Assembly: GCF_017872555.1 (NCBI RefSeq)
Contig: NZ_JAEDOX010000001.1
Location: forward strand, 62,001 to 126,000
DNA from: Ruegeria sp. HKCCSA071
GTDB taxonomy: Bacteria; Pseudomonadota; Alphaproteobacteria; Rhodobacterales; Rhodobacteraceae
Direction: 5' to 3'
DNA length: 64,000 nt
Shown here piece by piece: positions 63,157 to 64,000 of the stretch. A program made the translations under genes and the position numbers. The stretch's first letter is position 1. Every line of letters starts with the position of its first letter. Under the pieces are notes generated by a model that worked only from the letters and a program-made list of their open reading frames with translations, made no database searches and had not been told where the DNA came from.

Positions 63157-63531
63157 TTCTGTTTCCCCGTGATGTACTTCAATGGATCGGATTTGTCATC
63201 AAATTTGATCAAATTTTGATTTTTGGATCAGATCTGTATGTTCGGCTTGGTTTTCGGCTGATAACACAGGAAGCCCTGCTGGCAAGGCTCGCGCCTTGCG
63301 TTTCCATCGGCAAAGATGTCGTGGGAACAACTGGTAAAGCATTGATCATATTGGTCAATGAATGCGTCGGATGCAGGGTCTTGAAACGTTTGATTCCACA
63401 AGGGGTGTGTGCGCGAAATCGAGACGTAGTGCGGCGCTTCATCCCGCAGAACAGCTTCTTTCTACTTTCCGCAAGATTTGGCTTATTTTGGCGATTTTTC
63501 TATGATAGCTGCGGGTTTCGTACTCTTGAGG
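63157..63531. other. Intergenic region between the GS operon and dusA
   Basis: About 375 bases hold the divergent promoters of the GS operon and dusA. The palindromic cluster at 63198-63220 is the only structured feature I see. Confidence 0.5.
63198..63220. promoter_or_regulatory. Overlapping palindromes before the glutamine synthetase operon
   Basis: AAATTTGATCAAATTT (63201-63216) is a perfect 16-bp palindrome, interlaced with ATCAAATTTGAT (63198-63209) and the near-palindrome ATCAAATTTTGAT (63208-63220). It starts about 42 bases upstream of the first gene of the operon and shares TTTGATCAAA with the site at 61772-61785. Confidence 0.72.
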
Positions 63532-64000
63532 ATGGTTGAATTGACTGCACGTGGAAGAGATAAAATTCGACACCATGCAGCCCTGAGCATCGCCCCGATG
63601 ATGGACTGGACCGATCGCCACTGTCGGTATTTTCATCGGCTGCTTAGTTCGGAAACCTTGCTGTATACCGAGATGGTAACCGCACCGGCGCTTGTTCGGG
63701 GTGGGGCGCTGCATCTGTTGGATCATTCACCGCAGGAGCATCCCGTGGCTTTACAGTTGGGCGGGTCCGATCCGGCGGAGTTGGCGCAAGCGGCGAGACT
63801 GGGTGCTGATGCAGGATATGATGAGATCAATCTGAACTGTGGATGCCCGTCAGACAGGGTGCAGTCCGGTACTTTCGGGGCGGTTCTGATGAAAGATCCG
63901 GCGCGGGTTGCAGAATGCGTCGCAGCAATGCGCGAAGCGGTGACTGTGGATGTCACGGTCAAATGCCGCATCGGCGTGGATGATCAAGAGCCCGAAGAAG
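63532..64000 (+). CDS. dusA: tRNA-dihydrouridine synthase A, 3' end cut by window edge
   Basis: About 156 codons are visible, still open at the window end. The FMN-dependent DusA family is shown by LSIAPMMDWTDRHCRYFHRL, LLYTEMVTAPALVRG, LGGSDPAELAQAARL and INLNCGCPSDRVQSGTFGAV, the last holding the catalytic cysteine in NCGCPS. It reduces uridine 20/20a in the tRNA D loop. The start may be ATG 63532 or TTG 63541, because GAGG sits directly before the first and nine bases before the second. Confidence 0.93.
   Translation, partial: MVELTARGRDKIRHHAALSIAPMMDWTDRHCRYFHRLLSSETLLYTEMVTAPALVRGGALHLLDHSPQEHPVALQLGGSDPAELAQAARLGADAGYDEINLNCGCPSDRVQSGTFGAVLMKDPARVAECVAAMREAVTVDVTVKCRIGVDDQEPEE

Overview
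The window reads as chromosomal DNA from an alphaproteobacterium of the order Rhodobacterales, most likely a marine roseobacter-group bacterium. The GC content is high, the genes are packed on both strands with many 4-base start/stop overlaps, and several families and neighbourhoods are typical of that group: a riboswitch-controlled cobW-cobN-cobG cluster, pcm beside a TolC-type gene, an LdtR-type regulator, a phaZ/phaC-phaP-phaR locus and a DUF6280 protein. This placement is inferred from protein character and synteny. No rRNA gene is present.

Layout. 1-5.9 kb: aerobic cobalamin operon on the minus strand (DUF1636, cobW, cobN, cobG cut by the window edge), led by a clear cobalamin aptamer. 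6.1-7.1 kb: a 3-hydroxyisobutyrate-dehydrogenase-like enzyme. 7.2-17.8 kb: a 10.5 kb genomic island in the 3' half of a tRNA-Cys gene, bounded by a perfect 48 bp direct repeat. It carries a tyrosine recombinase beside the intact tRNA, a replication-like helix-turn-helix protein, a hipBA module with three evenly spaced palindromes, an AraC regulator divergent from an amidohydrolase/DUF3299/porin cassette, and a truncated TetR remnant. 18-29 kb: housekeeping and envelope genes (pcm, TolC family, PopZ-like, cobQ, DUF6280, efp, a transmembrane-only ABC protein, ygfZ, glycosyltransferase, EamA transporter, UDP-glucuronate decarboxylase). 29.2-30.3 kb: an AT-richer islet with one orphan gene. 30-43.9 kb: parE, hydrolases, ppk2, a MATE pump, an aspartate aminotransferase, small regulators, sdhE, ldtR, a gloA-DUF1194-DUF1194 operon, thyX, a cold-shock protein and an ArsC/Spx-like protein.

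43.9-46.4 kb (minus strand): a four-gene bufferin-type cluster, with a secreted four-cysteine DUF2282 precursor, a DUF692 iron oxygenase, a DUF2063 partner and a DoxX membrane protein. This is the most unusual biology in the window: a probable copper-related, post-translationally modified metallophore. A strong hairpin separates precursor from enzymes. 46.6-48.6 kb: thrS. 48.8-52 kb: three alpha/beta hydrolases and an M15-like protein, mostly overlapping. 52-57 kb: the polyhydroxyalkanoate locus with CTGC-N3-GCAG sites at phaZ/phaC and phaP, and degenerate versions before phaR. 57-63.2 kb: a DegT-family aminotransferase, then a probable polyamine gamma-glutamylation operon (two glutamine synthetase homologues, a glutamine amidotransferase, an FAD oxidase) with a shared AT-rich palindrome at two places. 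The right edge cuts into dusA.

How the parts work together. The riboswitch couples cobalt chelation and corrin synthesis to B12 level. The proposed PhaR sites would tie granule coat protein, polymer synthesis and depolymerisation to one regulator. The island looks like a transferable catabolic cassette (outer-membrane porin, exported hydrolase, local regulator) stabilised by hipBA.
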